64,000 bases of DNA from Stutzerimonas stutzeri (lineage in GTDB: Bacteria > Pseudomonadota > Gammaproteobacteria > Pseudomonadales > Pseudomonadaceae). Made by a program: the position numbers and the translations under genes. The stretch covers positions 3,038,001 through 3,102,000 of the forward strand of contig NC_015740.1 of assembly GCF_000219605.1 (NCBI RefSeq), written 5' to 3'. The notes beneath the pieces were generated by a model that saw only the letters and a list, made by a program, of their open reading frames with translations, ran no database searches and had not been told where the DNA came from. This document shows positions 39,629 through 47,706 of the stretch, piece after piece. Position 1 is the stretch's first letter. Each line of letters begins with the position of its first letter.

Positions 39629-39696
39629 ACTTTCAGTTGCGCGTGGATGCTTAAGCCCACGCGTCCAGGACTCCCCTTCAACATTCAGCAAAGGAC

Positions 39697-40350
39697 ATGC
39701 GAATGAAAGACGACGTCGTGCCGGCCTATCAGCCCAACTCCCCCCGTGTACTGCTGCTTTCGGCCAGCAGCTCGCTCAACAGCACCCTGCGGCAGCATCT
39801 GTACGATTGCCCCGACTGGACGCTCAGCCACGCCTCGGCACCGCGCGGCGAGGTCGAGGCAGCGCTGGTGCTGCTCGACGTGGGGAGCTACGACCGCGAC
39901 ACCAACGTTCACCTGCTCAGGCAGATCGGCGACACGCCGGTCGCGCTGGTCAATGCGCAGCCGGACCAGGCGCGCCGGCTGGTCGAAACCCACCCCTGGA
40001 TCCGTGGCGTGTTCTACCGCGCCACCCCGCGCACCATCTTCGTTCGCGGCATCCGCACGCTGCTCACCGGCGGCGACTGGCTGCCACGGGAGCTGATGGA
40101 GGCACTGCTGTCACGCTACCGGCAGCTGAGCAGCGCCAATCAAGTGATCGACGAACTGACGCTGCGGGAGAAGCAGATTCTCGCCCTCGCCGGTCAGGGT
40201 CTTTCCAATGCGGAGATCGGCGAGAAGCTGCACCTGAGCATCCATACCATCAAGAGCCATGTGCACAACGCTCTGCGCAAACTGGGCGCGAGCAACCGTG
40301 CCCAGGGCGCCTCGCTGGTACTCGCCCACGTCAGCGAGGCGGTGTCGTGA
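39697..40350 (+). CDS. csgD: CsgD-like LuxR/FixJ-type regulator
   Basis: A 217-residue response-regulator-like protein with a divergent receiver half (residues 15-125, RVLLLSASSSLNSTLRQHL) and a LuxR-type helix-turn-helix at about 145-205 (LTLREKQILALAGQGLSNAE, then HLSIHTIKSHVHNALRKLGA). CsgD activates curli and biofilm matrix genes. It is the first gene of the csg operon and its stop overlaps the csgE GTG start (GTGA). The usual E. coli arrangement has csgDEFG divergent from csgBAC; here all face the same way. The in-frame ATG at 39703 is an alternative start. Confidence 0.85.
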   Translation: MRMKDDVVPAYQPNSPRVLLLSASSSLNSTLRQHLYDCPDWTLSHASAPRGEVEAALVLLDVGSYDRDTNVHLLRQIGDTPVALVNAQPDQARRLVETHPWIRGVFYRATPRTIFVRGIRTLLTGGDWLPRELMEALLSRYRQLSSANQVIDELTLREKQILALAGQGLSNAEIGEKLHLSIHTIKSHVHNALRKLGASNRAQGASLVLAHVSEAVS

Positions 40351-40730
40351 AACGCACCGGCGCTCTGCTTCTGCTGCTGGTGGGCCTGACGGCCCAGGCA
40401 GACGAAGCCGAGCTGCAGGGTTTCATCACCAACAACACGATTTCCCGCTCCGGTCACGAGTTCTACCTGCGCTTCTGCGAGCGCCTGAACGACATCAGCG
40501 GCCTGGACTTCAACCTTGCCATCAAGGAGAGGCCCTCGGCCCGCTGGGGCGTTCTGGTCTGGGTCGAGCACGAGAACCAGACGCTGTACCGACGCTTTCT
40601 GCAGCCCAACGTGGCGGACATGAAGGAGCCGGCCTATGAGGCGGCCGACTTCGTGGTTGAGGAAATCAATCGGCGAAAGATCGAAGCGCTGTTCGAAGAC
40701 AACATTGACATGGCCAAGGACGAATTATGA
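40347..40730 (+). CDS. csgE: Curli assembly factor CsgE
   Basis: A 127-residue periplasmic protein that guides curlin subunits to the CsgG pore. It begins at GTG, giving the signal peptide VKRTGALLLLLVGLTAQA, followed by the family blocks LQGFITNNTISRSGHEFY and VWVEHENQTLYRRFLQP. It overlaps both neighbours by four bases (csgD and csgF), so translation is coupled. Confidence 0.94.
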   Translation: MKRTGALLLLLVGLTAQADEAELQGFITNNTISRSGHEFYLRFCERLNDISGLDFNLAIKERPSARWGVLVWVEHENQTLYRRFLQPNVADMKEPAYEAADFVVEEINRRKIEALFEDNIDMAKDEL

Positions 40731-41143
40731 AACCGCACACCCACAAGCCCCTCGGCATGCTGCTCGGCGGCCTGCTGCTCAGTGCCGGCGCCAGCGCCAC
40801 CGAGCTGGTCTATACCCCGGTCAATCCCTCCTTCGGTGGCAGCCCGCTCAACGGTGCCTGGCTGCTGGGCAATGCCCAGGCGCAGAACAACAAGAAGGAT
40901 CCGGATGCGCTGGATCGTTCCTCGCTGTTCGGTAACCAGTCCGCGCTGGATCGCTTCACCAGCCAGCTGGAGTCGCGCCTGCTGGGCGACCTGCTCAGTG
41001 GCGTGAGCAGCGGCAAGACCGGCACCGTGACCACCGACGATTTCATCGTGCGCGTCTACAACGGCGACGCCGGCATGCTCATCGTGGAAATCACCGACCG
41101 CCTCACCGGAGAAATGTCCGAAATCATCGTCGGGCAGAACTGA
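40727..41143 (+). CDS. csgF: Curli nucleation/attachment factor CsgF
   Basis: A 138-residue secreted protein that binds the outer face of the CsgG pore and helps anchor CsgB. Signal peptide to about ASATE, then the CsgF signature LVYTPVNPSFGGSPLNGAWL and NAQAQNNKKDP, which in E. coli CsgF inserts into the CsgG constriction. ATGA overlap with csgE. Confidence 0.95.
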   Translation: MKPHTHKPLGMLLGGLLLSAGASATELVYTPVNPSFGGSPLNGAWLLGNAQAQNNKKDPDALDRSSLFGNQSALDRFTSQLESRLLGDLLSGVSSGKTGTVTTDDFIVRVYNGDAGMLIVEITDRLTGEMSEIIVGQN

Positions 41144-41164
41144 CCCCAAGGAGAAACAAAGGCC

Positions 41165-41995
41165 ATGAGAAGCCTATTCGTAGCCATAGGGATGATGGCG
41201 TTACTTCAGGGCTGCAGCATTCGCGAGCCCCTGCCTGCCGACCAGCATCCGCCCACGCTGACCCCACGCACCTCTACCTACCAGGATCTGCTGGCGCTGC
41301 CCCGTCCGAAAGGCCCGCTGGTGGCTGCGGTGTACGGTTTTCGCGACCAGACCGGGCAGTACAAACCGACCCCTGCCAGCTCCTTCTCCACCGCGGTGAC
41401 CCAGGGCGCGGCCAGCATGCTGGTCGATGCCATGCAGGCCAGCGGCTGGTTCGTGGTGCTCGAGCGCGAAGGCCTGCAGAACGTGCTGACCGAGCGCAAG
41501 ATCATTCGTGCCTCCCAGGCCAAGCCGGATGTCGCGCCCAATATCCAGTCCGAACTGCCCTCGCTGCTGGCAGCGAACATCATCATGGAGGGCGCCATCG
41601 TCGCCTACGAAACCAACGTGCGCAGCGGCGGCCAGGGCGCACGCTACCTGGGCATCGGCGTCTCGCAGGAGTATCGCGTCGACCAGGTGACGGTGAACCT
41701 GCGGGCCATCGATGTGCGCAGCGGTCGAGTGCTGTCCAACGTGATGACCACCAAGACGATCTTCTCCATCGGCCGCAGCGCCAACGTCTACAAGTTCATC
41801 GAGTTCAAGGAACTGCTGGAAGCCGAGGCAGGCTACACCACCAACGAGCCCGCGCAGCTGTGCGTGCTCTCCGCCATCGAGGCTGCCGTCGCCCACCTGA
41901 TCGCTCAGGGCGTCGAACGCCGTCTCTGGCAGACCGCCGAAGGCAACGGCAGCGAGCACCCTGCGCTGAGCAAGTACCTGAGCAAGCTGAACTGA
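41165..41995 (+). CDS. csgG: Curli secretion pore lipoprotein CsgG
   Basis: A 276-residue outer-membrane lipoprotein that forms the nonameric channel for curlin export. Lipobox LLQGC puts the acylated cysteine at residue 17. Family blocks include the PRPKGPLVAAVYGFRDQTGQYKP start of the periplasmic domain, WFVVLEREGLQNVLTERKI, and YLGIGVSQEYRVDQVTVNLR. Starts 21 bases after csgF. Confidence 0.96.
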   Translation: MRSLFVAIGMMALLQGCSIREPLPADQHPPTLTPRTSTYQDLLALPRPKGPLVAAVYGFRDQTGQYKPTPASSFSTAVTQGAASMLVDAMQASGWFVVLEREGLQNVLTERKIIRASQAKPDVAPNIQSELPSLLAANIIMEGAIVAYETNVRSGGQGARYLGIGVSQEYRVDQVTVNLRAIDVRSGRVLSNVMTTKTIFSIGRSANVYKFIEFKELLEAEAGYTTNEPAQLCVLSAIEAAVAHLIAQGVERRLWQTAEGNGSEHPALSKYLSKLN

Positions 41996-42055
41996 CACAC
42001 ACCGGCCGGTGCTCCGTCGCCAGCGGCCCTGACGACAGCCCCGATCATGCAACCG

Positions 42056-42085
42056 ACACCGCGCGCTGCCGCCGCGGTGTTTTTT
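42056..42085 (+). terminator. Rho-independent terminator after csgG
   Basis: A perfect 8-bp stem (ACACCGCG / CGCGGTGT) with a 9-base loop followed by six Ts. It separates csgDEFG from csgBA, which therefore probably has its own promoter in 42086-42207. Confidence 0.85.
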
Positions 42086-42207
42086 CGCGTCCACGTAAAC
42101 ATCTCTTGCGCACCAACAGACATCACTTTCAATCGTTGGATGGATGTTTTCTGCACTGAATCGAGGCAAACATGTCGGTATCTGAGCTCGATCAGGACAG
42201 GACGCCC

Positions 42208-42705
42208 ATGAAACGCTCGCAACGGATTGCGCATGACCTGCTGTTGCCCATGATTCTCCTGCTGGCCCCTTACGGCCATGCCGAGGTCGCCATTCCGGGC
42301 GATCTGGCCCCGAATGAACTCGTTCCTTCCGCCATTCGCTCATCCGCTTTCGGTCAGGCTGCCAGCGGCGCGCAGGGTGCGCTCGCGGTCGTTCAGCAGG
42401 CCGGGCAAGGCATGACCGGACGCATCGCCCAGAGCGGCGCGGAGCTGGAGGCCTACATCTTTCAGAACGGCTACGCCAACAGCGCCTCGATCGAACAGAT
42501 CGGCCAGGGCAACGCGGCGCTGATCAGCCAGGACGGCTTCGGCAACGAGGCCCAGATCGAACAGACCGGCGCGGACAACCGTGCCGCCATCGCACAGCAG
42601 GGCTCGAGCAATCGCGCCCTCATCGAACAGACCGGCAGCGGGCACAGCAGCAATGTCAGCCAGAGCGGCCGCGGTCTGACGGTAGTGGTTCGCCAGTACC
42701 GCTAA
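42208..42705 (+). CDS. csgB: Curli minor subunit/nucleator CsgB
   Basis: A 165-residue secreted protein with a signal peptide (MKRSQRIAHDLLLPMILLLA, cut near GHAEV) followed by a low-complexity linker and about five curlin repeats from residue 75, each close to Q-x-G-x-x-N-x-A-x-I-x-Q (IEQIGQGNAALISQDG, FGNEAQIEQTGADNRAAIAQ). It ends with the basic VVVRQYR, resembling the basic C-terminal repeat of E. coli CsgB that anchors it. An in-frame ATG at 42172 with a GAGG site is a possible alternative start. Confidence 0.9.
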   Translation: MKRSQRIAHDLLLPMILLLAPYGHAEVAIPGDLAPNELVPSAIRSSAFGQAASGAQGALAVVQQAGQGMTGRIAQSGAELEAYIFQNGYANSASIEQIGQGNAALISQDGFGNEAQIEQTGADNRAAIAQQGSSNRALIEQTGSGHSSNVSQSGRGLTVVVRQYR

Positions 42706-42752
42706 TCCCAGGGAAATACCGCTGTACTTAAAACATCCATGGAGTGACAAAA

Positions 42753-44039
42753 ATGTTTAAGTTCAAACCTCTTGTAGCAGCCATCCTGACTGTCGCCACT
42801 GCCCAGGCTTTCGCGGCCAACAACACCTCCGAGCAGGACCAGCTGGGCATCAACAATGTCGCGCAAGTGCTGCAAAGCGGCGGTTCGGGCAACCTGGCCA
42901 AGCAGGGCCAGAGCGGCTTCGGCAACCAGGCGACGGTCGAGCAGAGCCACTCGCGGGAGACGACCGCAACGCAGTCCCAGGCTGGCAACTACAACGTCGC
43001 CGATGCCCAGCAGAGCGCCACCGCGCTGACCGCCGCTACGCAGAACCAGCGCGGCTGGGGCAATGACGCAACGGTCGAACAGACCGGTACCTACAAGACC
43101 AGCGCCACGCAGAACCAGAACGGTATTCACAACGTTGCCGAAACCTTCCAGACCGGCACCACGACCAGCAGCGCCACCACCGAGCAGACCGGTAAGCACA
43201 ACTATGGTCTGATCACCCAGAGCGCCGCGATCAATAGCCAAGGCAAGCTGGTACAGGACGGCGAACTGAACAATGCCAGCATCACCCAGACCGCCAGCTG
43301 GGGCGACCGCGCCCTTGTCGACCAGCGAGGCACCGACAACGATGCGCATGTCACTCAGGTCGCCAGCCTCGGCTCCATCGCGGAAGTCGAGCAGGTCGGC
43401 TGGCGCAACGACGCCATGGTTTCCCAGACCGGCCACCAGCACGAGGCCTACATGCTGTCGGATGGCAACAACAACCGGGTGGACATCGACCAGAGCGGCA
43501 ATGCGCAGAACGCCTTTGCGCTGCAGTACGGCAACGGCAACGATTCGCGCATCACACAGAGCAACAGCCCGTTCGGCGGCAACAACACTGCGACCACCGA
43601 GCAGTTCGGCACAGCCAACGAGGCCGACATCAACCAGCACGGCCGCAATCAGACCGCCAAGACCATCCAGCACGGCGGGCTCAACGTCGCCTCGGTGGAT
43701 CAGCAGGGTCGCGGCAACGAACTGCACTTCCAGCAGGACGGCGTCGGCAACGAGCTGAACGCGGTGCAGAACGGCAGCGACAATGAAATCGTCGGTGTCA
43801 GCCATGGCTGGCACAACAGCAGCGACATCGAGCAGACCGGCGGCGACAACCTGGCCACCGTGCGTCAGGAAGGCACCCTGAACGAGCTGATGCTGACCCA
43901 GAGTGGCTACGACCATCTGGCCAAGGTCACTCAGCACGGCTTCGCCAACGACGCCCTGGTCAGCCAGGCCGGCTACGGCAACGCTGCCTACATCAACCAG
44001 AACGGCACCAACAACAGCGCGCTGGTCACCCAGCACTGA
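42753..44039 (+). CDS. csgA: Curli major subunit CsgA, extra long
   Basis: A 428-residue curlin, against about 151 in E. coli. After a 21-residue signal peptide (FKFKPLVAAILTVATAQAFA) nearly the whole chain consists of about 35 units of roughly 11 residues with the curlin pattern Q-x-G-x-x-N-x-A-x-V-x-Q (for example FANDALVSQAG, YGNAAYINQNG). Two units make one beta-arch layer, so about 17 layers instead of five. Repeats are diverged, with few identical copies. A GGAG site 8 bases before this ATG supports the start; csgB is 47 bases upstream. No csgC follows. Confidence 0.92.
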   Translation: MFKFKPLVAAILTVATAQAFAANNTSEQDQLGINNVAQVLQSGGSGNLAKQGQSGFGNQATVEQSHSRETTATQSQAGNYNVADAQQSATALTAATQNQRGWGNDATVEQTGTYKTSATQNQNGIHNVAETFQTGTTTSSATTEQTGKHNYGLITQSAAINSQGKLVQDGELNNASITQTASWGDRALVDQRGTDNDAHVTQVASLGSIAEVEQVGWRNDAMVSQTGHQHEAYMLSDGNNNRVDIDQSGNAQNAFALQYGNGNDSRITQSNSPFGGNNTATTEQFGTANEADINQHGRNQTAKTIQHGGLNVASVDQQGRGNELHFQQDGVGNELNAVQNGSDNEIVGVSHGWHNSSDIEQTGGDNLATVRQEGTLNELMLTQSGYDHLAKVTQHGFANDALVSQAGYGNAAYINQNGTNNSALVTQH

Positions 44040-44406
44040 GTTGGCGCTCACCGACTGCCGGCCTCGCGCCGGCAGTCGCACGCCTGCATCCCACCTTTCT
44101 CATCGCCCGACCGCCGTGCGGCTGCACCGTTTCGGTCGAAACCCTGGCGATCCGCCATTGCCCTCGCCCCAAACTGAAGCAAGCTGACGCATCGGTCAGG
44201 TCATCCCTGCCCGACAGTCAGCTGCGCGGAAGCCGGGCTGCGCGCTTCCTGGATTTCAATCGCCACAAAATAGCCTTTCAAATCATCTAGTTAACCTTAC
44301 GCTACAACCGCAATCCGTGATTGGCGCGGCGCTTGCTATGGGACCAAAGCCTGACCGCTTGGACAACTTACAAGCTCACTCAAATGCCAATACGGAGACA
44401 CACTCA
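44040..44406. other. csgA-tsx intergenic region
   Basis: This 367-base gap holds a terminator-like hairpin right after csgA and, from about 44260, an AT-rich stretch likely to contain the promoter of the Tsx-like gene. I see no gene in it. Confidence 0.5.
44052..44078 (+). terminator. Hairpin after csgA
   Basis: A perfect 11-bp stem (CGACTGCCGGC / GCCGGCAGTCG) with loop CTCGC, 12 bases after the csgA stop. There is no T tract. Confidence 0.6.
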
Positions 44407-45222
44407 ATGAAGCGCAGCCTGACCACCGCAGCCCTCGCGGCCGGGTTCATCCTCAGCAGCCAAGCCATGGCCAGCCCCATGCTCTGGCAGAACAACAGCC
44501 TTACCTATCTTTATGGCAAGGATTACAAGGTGGATGCTGGGGAAATCCAGCAAACCATTACCTTCGAACATGCCAGCGGCTGGACCTGGGGTGACATGTT
44601 CCTGTTCGTCGACAACAAGTGGTACAACGGCATCTCCGGCAGCGATGGCCACACCTACTACGGCGAGTTCAGCCCACGCCTCTCGCTGGGCAAGATCAGC
44701 GGCGCCGACCTGTCCTTCGGGCCGGTCAAGGATGTGCTGATCTCCGCGACCTACGAGCGCGGTGAAAGCCAGGACGACGGCACGCCCAACCAGAATTACC
44801 TGCTCGGCCCGGCGGTAGACCTGGCCATCCCCGGCTTCGATCGCTTCGCGCTGAACACCTACTACCGCAAGCCCGACGGCACCACCGGCAAGCCGAGCGG
44901 CCAATGGCAGATCACCCCGACCTGGGCGATGACCTTCCCGGTGGGCAAGTCGGACATTCTCTTCGACGGCTATATCGACTGGGTCGTCAACGACAAGAAG
45001 AACAGCAACACCGAGCTGAAGAAGAACTTCCACTTCAACCCACAGATCAAGTACGACTTGGGCAAGGCCTTGGACTACACGCCAGGCAAACTCTATGTCG
45101 GTATCGAATACGACTACTGGTCTAACAAATACGGCATCGAGGACGGTGGCTTCGTCAGCAAGAACTTCGTCGGCCCGACCGACCAGAACACCTTCAGCGC
45201 CATCGTCAAAGCGCATTTCTGA
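44407..45222 (+). CDS. Tsx-like nucleoside-specific outer membrane channel
   Basis: A 271-residue outer membrane protein with a signal peptide of about 22 residues (MKRSLTTAALAAGFILSSQA) and a beta-barrel rich in alternating aromatic residues (WTWGDMFLFVDNKWYNG, LYVGIEYDYWSNKYGI), ending in AHF with the terminal phenylalanine expected for barrel insertion. The pattern fits the Tsx/OmpK family that takes up nucleosides. The downstream TetR and LysR regulators could control its nucleoside or base catabolism, but no catabolic enzyme is in the window. Confidence 0.87.
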   Translation: MKRSLTTAALAAGFILSSQAMASPMLWQNNSLTYLYGKDYKVDAGEIQQTITFEHASGWTWGDMFLFVDNKWYNGISGSDGHTYYGEFSPRLSLGKISGADLSFGPVKDVLISATYERGESQDDGTPNQNYLLGPAVDLAIPGFDRFALNTYYRKPDGTTGKPSGQWQITPTWAMTFPVGKSDILFDGYIDWVVNDKKNSNTELKKNFHFNPQIKYDLGKALDYTPGKLYVGIEYDYWSNKYGIEDGGFVSKNFVGPTDQNTFSAIVKAHF

Positions 45223-45228
45223 TGCCCT

Positions 45229-45251
45229 CGCCGCCCGTACACCGGGCGGCG
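45229..45251 (+). terminator. Terminator after the Tsx-like gene
   Basis: A perfect 9-bp stem (CGCCGCCCG / CGGGCGGCG) with a 5-base loop followed by CTTTC, directly after the stop. Confidence 0.75.
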
Positions 45252-45481
45252 CTTTCAGCGCCCTGCCCACCGACCGCATCCACGCAAGCACAACGACTGC
45301 AACGATCAGTGAATCTCGTGCAGAATCGGCCTGCTTCGGCATCACCCGGCGGCGACTCGACGGCCAGGCACCGGCTCTGCGTCCAGCGCACGACCACCCC
45401 GAAGACGCCATCATCAACTCCGCATCGGCTTGTCCCGCCCCGGGCGCAGGCCAACCGCCAGTGCGCCAACGGACAGGAACC

Positions 45482-46153
45482 ATGGACAAGAACAACGCAG
45501 CGCAGCCGCTCTACACCGCCCAAGGCAAACCCGCTGGCCGCATTCGCCAGAAGAATGAGGAAACCATCCTCGCCGCGGCCGCCGAGGAATTCGCCCGCTA
45601 CGGTTTCAAGGGCACCAGCATGAACGCCATCGCCAGCCGCGCCGGGCTGCCCAAGGCCAACGTTCACTATTACTTCAACAGCAAGCTGGGGCTGTACGTG
45701 GAGGTCATGCGGCACATCCTCGAACTCTGGGATACCGCCTTCGACGACCTCACCGTGGACGACGACCCGGCCACCGCCCTGGCCGAGTACATCCGCATCA
45801 AGATGGAATTCTCGCGGCGCCATCCGCAAGCCTCGAAGATCTTCGCCATGGAAGTCATCAGCGGCTGCGAATGCCTGTCCGAGCACTTCAACCAGGACTA
45901 TCGCAACTGGTTCCGCGGCCGCGCCGCGGTATTCGACGCCTGGATCGCCGCCGGCAAGATGGACCCGGTCGACCCCATGCACCTGATCTTCCTGATCTGG
46001 GCCGGAACGCAGCACTACGCCGACTTCTCCGACCAGATCCGCCGCATCAACGGCAAGCGGATGACCCGCGCGGACTTCGCCCTTGCCAGCGACAACCTGA
46101 TCGCCATCATCCTCAAGGGCTGTGGGCTCAAGCCACCGGCAGCGGAGCGCTGA
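45482..46153 (+). CDS. TetR-family regulator (RutR/YcdC-like C-domain)
   Basis: A 223-residue regulator with an N-terminal TetR helix-turn-helix (ILAAAAEEFARYGFKGTSMN, then IASRAGLPKANVHYYFNSK, residues 30-70) and a C-terminal part with the FAMEVISGCECLSEHF and HLIFLIWAGTQHYADFSDQI blocks typical of RutR, which senses uracil or thymine. Together with the upstream nucleoside channel this suggests control of pyrimidine use. The regulated genes are not adjacent. Confidence 0.85.
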   Translation: MDKNNAAQPLYTAQGKPAGRIRQKNEETILAAAAEEFARYGFKGTSMNAIASRAGLPKANVHYYFNSKLGLYVEVMRHILELWDTAFDDLTVDDDPATALAEYIRIKMEFSRRHPQASKIFAMEVISGCECLSEHFNQDYRNWFRGRAAVFDAWIAAGKMDPVDPMHLIFLIWAGTQHYADFSDQIRRINGKRMTRADFALASDNLIAIILKGCGLKPPAAER

Positions 46154-46157
46154 AGGC

Positions 46158-47117
46158 TTGGCCCGCAAGCTGCGCATCCACTCGCCGGCCATCCATTATT
46201 TCGACATGGTGCGCCGCTGCCAGTCGATCCGCGAAGCCTCGCGCCGGCTCAACGTTGCCTCCTCGGCGGTCAATCGGCAGATTCTCAAGCTCGAAGACGA
46301 GGTCGGCACGCCGCTGTTCGAGCGACTGCCCGGTGGCCTGCGCCTGACCGCCGCTGGCGAGATCTTCGCCCGCCACGTCATCGTCGTACTGCAGGACACC
46401 GAGCGTGTGCGCTCCGAACTGGACGCGCTACAGGGCCTGCGCACCGGCCACGTGGAGATCGCCACGGTATCCGGCGTCACCACCGATCTGCTGCCCGGCG
46501 TGCTGGAACAGCTGCGTGAGCGTTATCCGCGCGTCACGGTCGGCGTAACCAGCCTCGGCTCGCAGGCCATTCCCGACGCGGTGACCAGCGGCCAGGCGGA
46601 TATCGGTCTGGCCTTCGCCCTGCCGCGTACCGCCGACCTGCAGCAGCTGGGCGTCGGTCATTTCCGCCTGGGCGCCATCGTCGCGCCGGGGCATCCACTG
46701 GCCGAACGCCGGGACGTCAGCTTCGCCACCTGCGCCGAGTACCCGCTGATCCTGGCCAAGAGCGACCTTTCCATCCATCACCTGCTGGCGCCGCTGCTCG
46801 CACGCACTCGCCCGCGGCACAAGGCGCCGCTGGAAACCAGTTCGGTGGAGCTGGCCCTGCAGATGGCCAAGCGCGGCGCCGGCGTCGCCTTCCAGACACG
46901 CATCGGCATCGAGGCCGAGCTGGCCTACGGCACCCTGGTGCACGTTCCGCTGAACGACGGCGGCTCGGTGTTCAGCGACCTCGGCGTATACGTGCGCAGT
47001 TCGCGTTACCTGCCGGTCGCGGTGGACGCCTTTGTCCGCGCACTGAGCGAGGAAATCGCCATCCGCGAAGCGGCGCAGGCGACCTCCTCGTCCCGCACAG
47101 CGCCGCAGCAGCGCTGA
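46158..47117 (+). CDS. LysR-type regulator
   Basis: A 319-residue LysR protein. The helix-turn-helix is within IHYFDMVRRCQSIREASRRL and NVASSAVNRQILKLE; the effector domain starts near residue 95 (GHVEIATVSGVTTDLLPGVL). The HTH begins so close to the first in-frame start that no ATG fits. A TTG at 46158, 4 bases after the tetR stop, or a GTG at 46122 inside tetR, must be used; I prefer TTG because conserved residues begin right after it. Ligand and targets unknown. Confidence 0.82.
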   Translation: MARKLRIHSPAIHYFDMVRRCQSIREASRRLNVASSAVNRQILKLEDEVGTPLFERLPGGLRLTAAGEIFARHVIVVLQDTERVRSELDALQGLRTGHVEIATVSGVTTDLLPGVLEQLRERYPRVTVGVTSLGSQAIPDAVTSGQADIGLAFALPRTADLQQLGVGHFRLGAIVAPGHPLAERRDVSFATCAEYPLILAKSDLSIHHLLAPLLARTRPRHKAPLETSSVELALQMAKRGAGVAFQTRIGIEAELAYGTLVHVPLNDGGSVFSDLGVYVRSSRYLPVAVDAFVRALSEEIAIREAAQATSSSRTAPQQR

Positions 47118-47174
47118 ACGTTCCGCCCTGGATGCCGCTCTATTGAGCGAACCCACTGCTCAGGAGCGTTCTTG

Positions 47175-47693
47175 ATGGCTTCCCGTCTGCTCGCCGTACC
47201 CGCTGCCCTGCTTTTCTCGCTCGCGTCCTTCTCCTGTCTTGCTGCCGACGGCACCCCGCTGGGCTGGGTGGAGCGCGGCCAGATACTGCCCGAGCACGTC
47301 ACGGTTAAATTCAAGCTGGACACCGGCGCCCTGACCTCGTCCATGCATGCCGAAGACCTCGACTACTTCGAAAAGGACGGCGACAAGTGGGTCCGCTTCG
47401 ATCTGGACCTCAAGGACGTGGAGCAGGACAAGCTGGTCAAGTCGCGCATCGAGCGCAAGCTGCAGCGCGAGCTGACCGTGCGCGGCGCCGGCGGCAAGGA
47501 AGATCGGCCGGTGGTGCTGATGAAGGTCTGCGTCGGTGATCGTCTGCTCGAGGAGGAGTTCTCCCTGAGAGACCGCGACGAGATGAACTACCCGGTGCTG
47601 CTGGGCCGGCGCACGCTGGAAAAGCTCGGGCCGGTGGACTCGGCACGCACCTTCACCATCGAGCCCAGCTGTGCGGAAGTTGCCGAGCGCTGA
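47175..47693 (+). CDS. Retropepsin-like (RimK-associated) periplasmic protein
   Basis: A 172-residue protein with a signal peptide (about 23 residues, to CLAAD) and the motif FKLDTGALTSSMHA, the D-T-G-A signature of the retropepsin-like family often labelled ATP-dependent zinc protease. Later blocks are ERKLQRELTVRG and YPVLLGRRTLEKLG. Members pair with RimK-type ligases or act as periplasmic peptidases; none is adjacent here. A TTG directly before the ATG at 47175 is an alternative. Confidence 0.82.
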   Translation: MASRLLAVPAALLFSLASFSCLAADGTPLGWVERGQILPEHVTVKFKLDTGALTSSMHAEDLDYFEKDGDKWVRFDLDLKDVEQDKLVKSRIERKLQRELTVRGAGGKEDRPVVLMKVCVGDRLLEEEFSLRDRDEMNYPVLLGRRTLEKLGPVDSARTFTIEPSCAEVAER

Positions 47694-47706
47694 ACGGGCC
47701 TGAGCC

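Noticed and set aside
44040..44406. A csgC gene after csgA
   Set aside because: No frame of suitable length with a signal peptide or the CsgC cysteine pair is present; the region holds a hairpin and an AT-rich promoter region.
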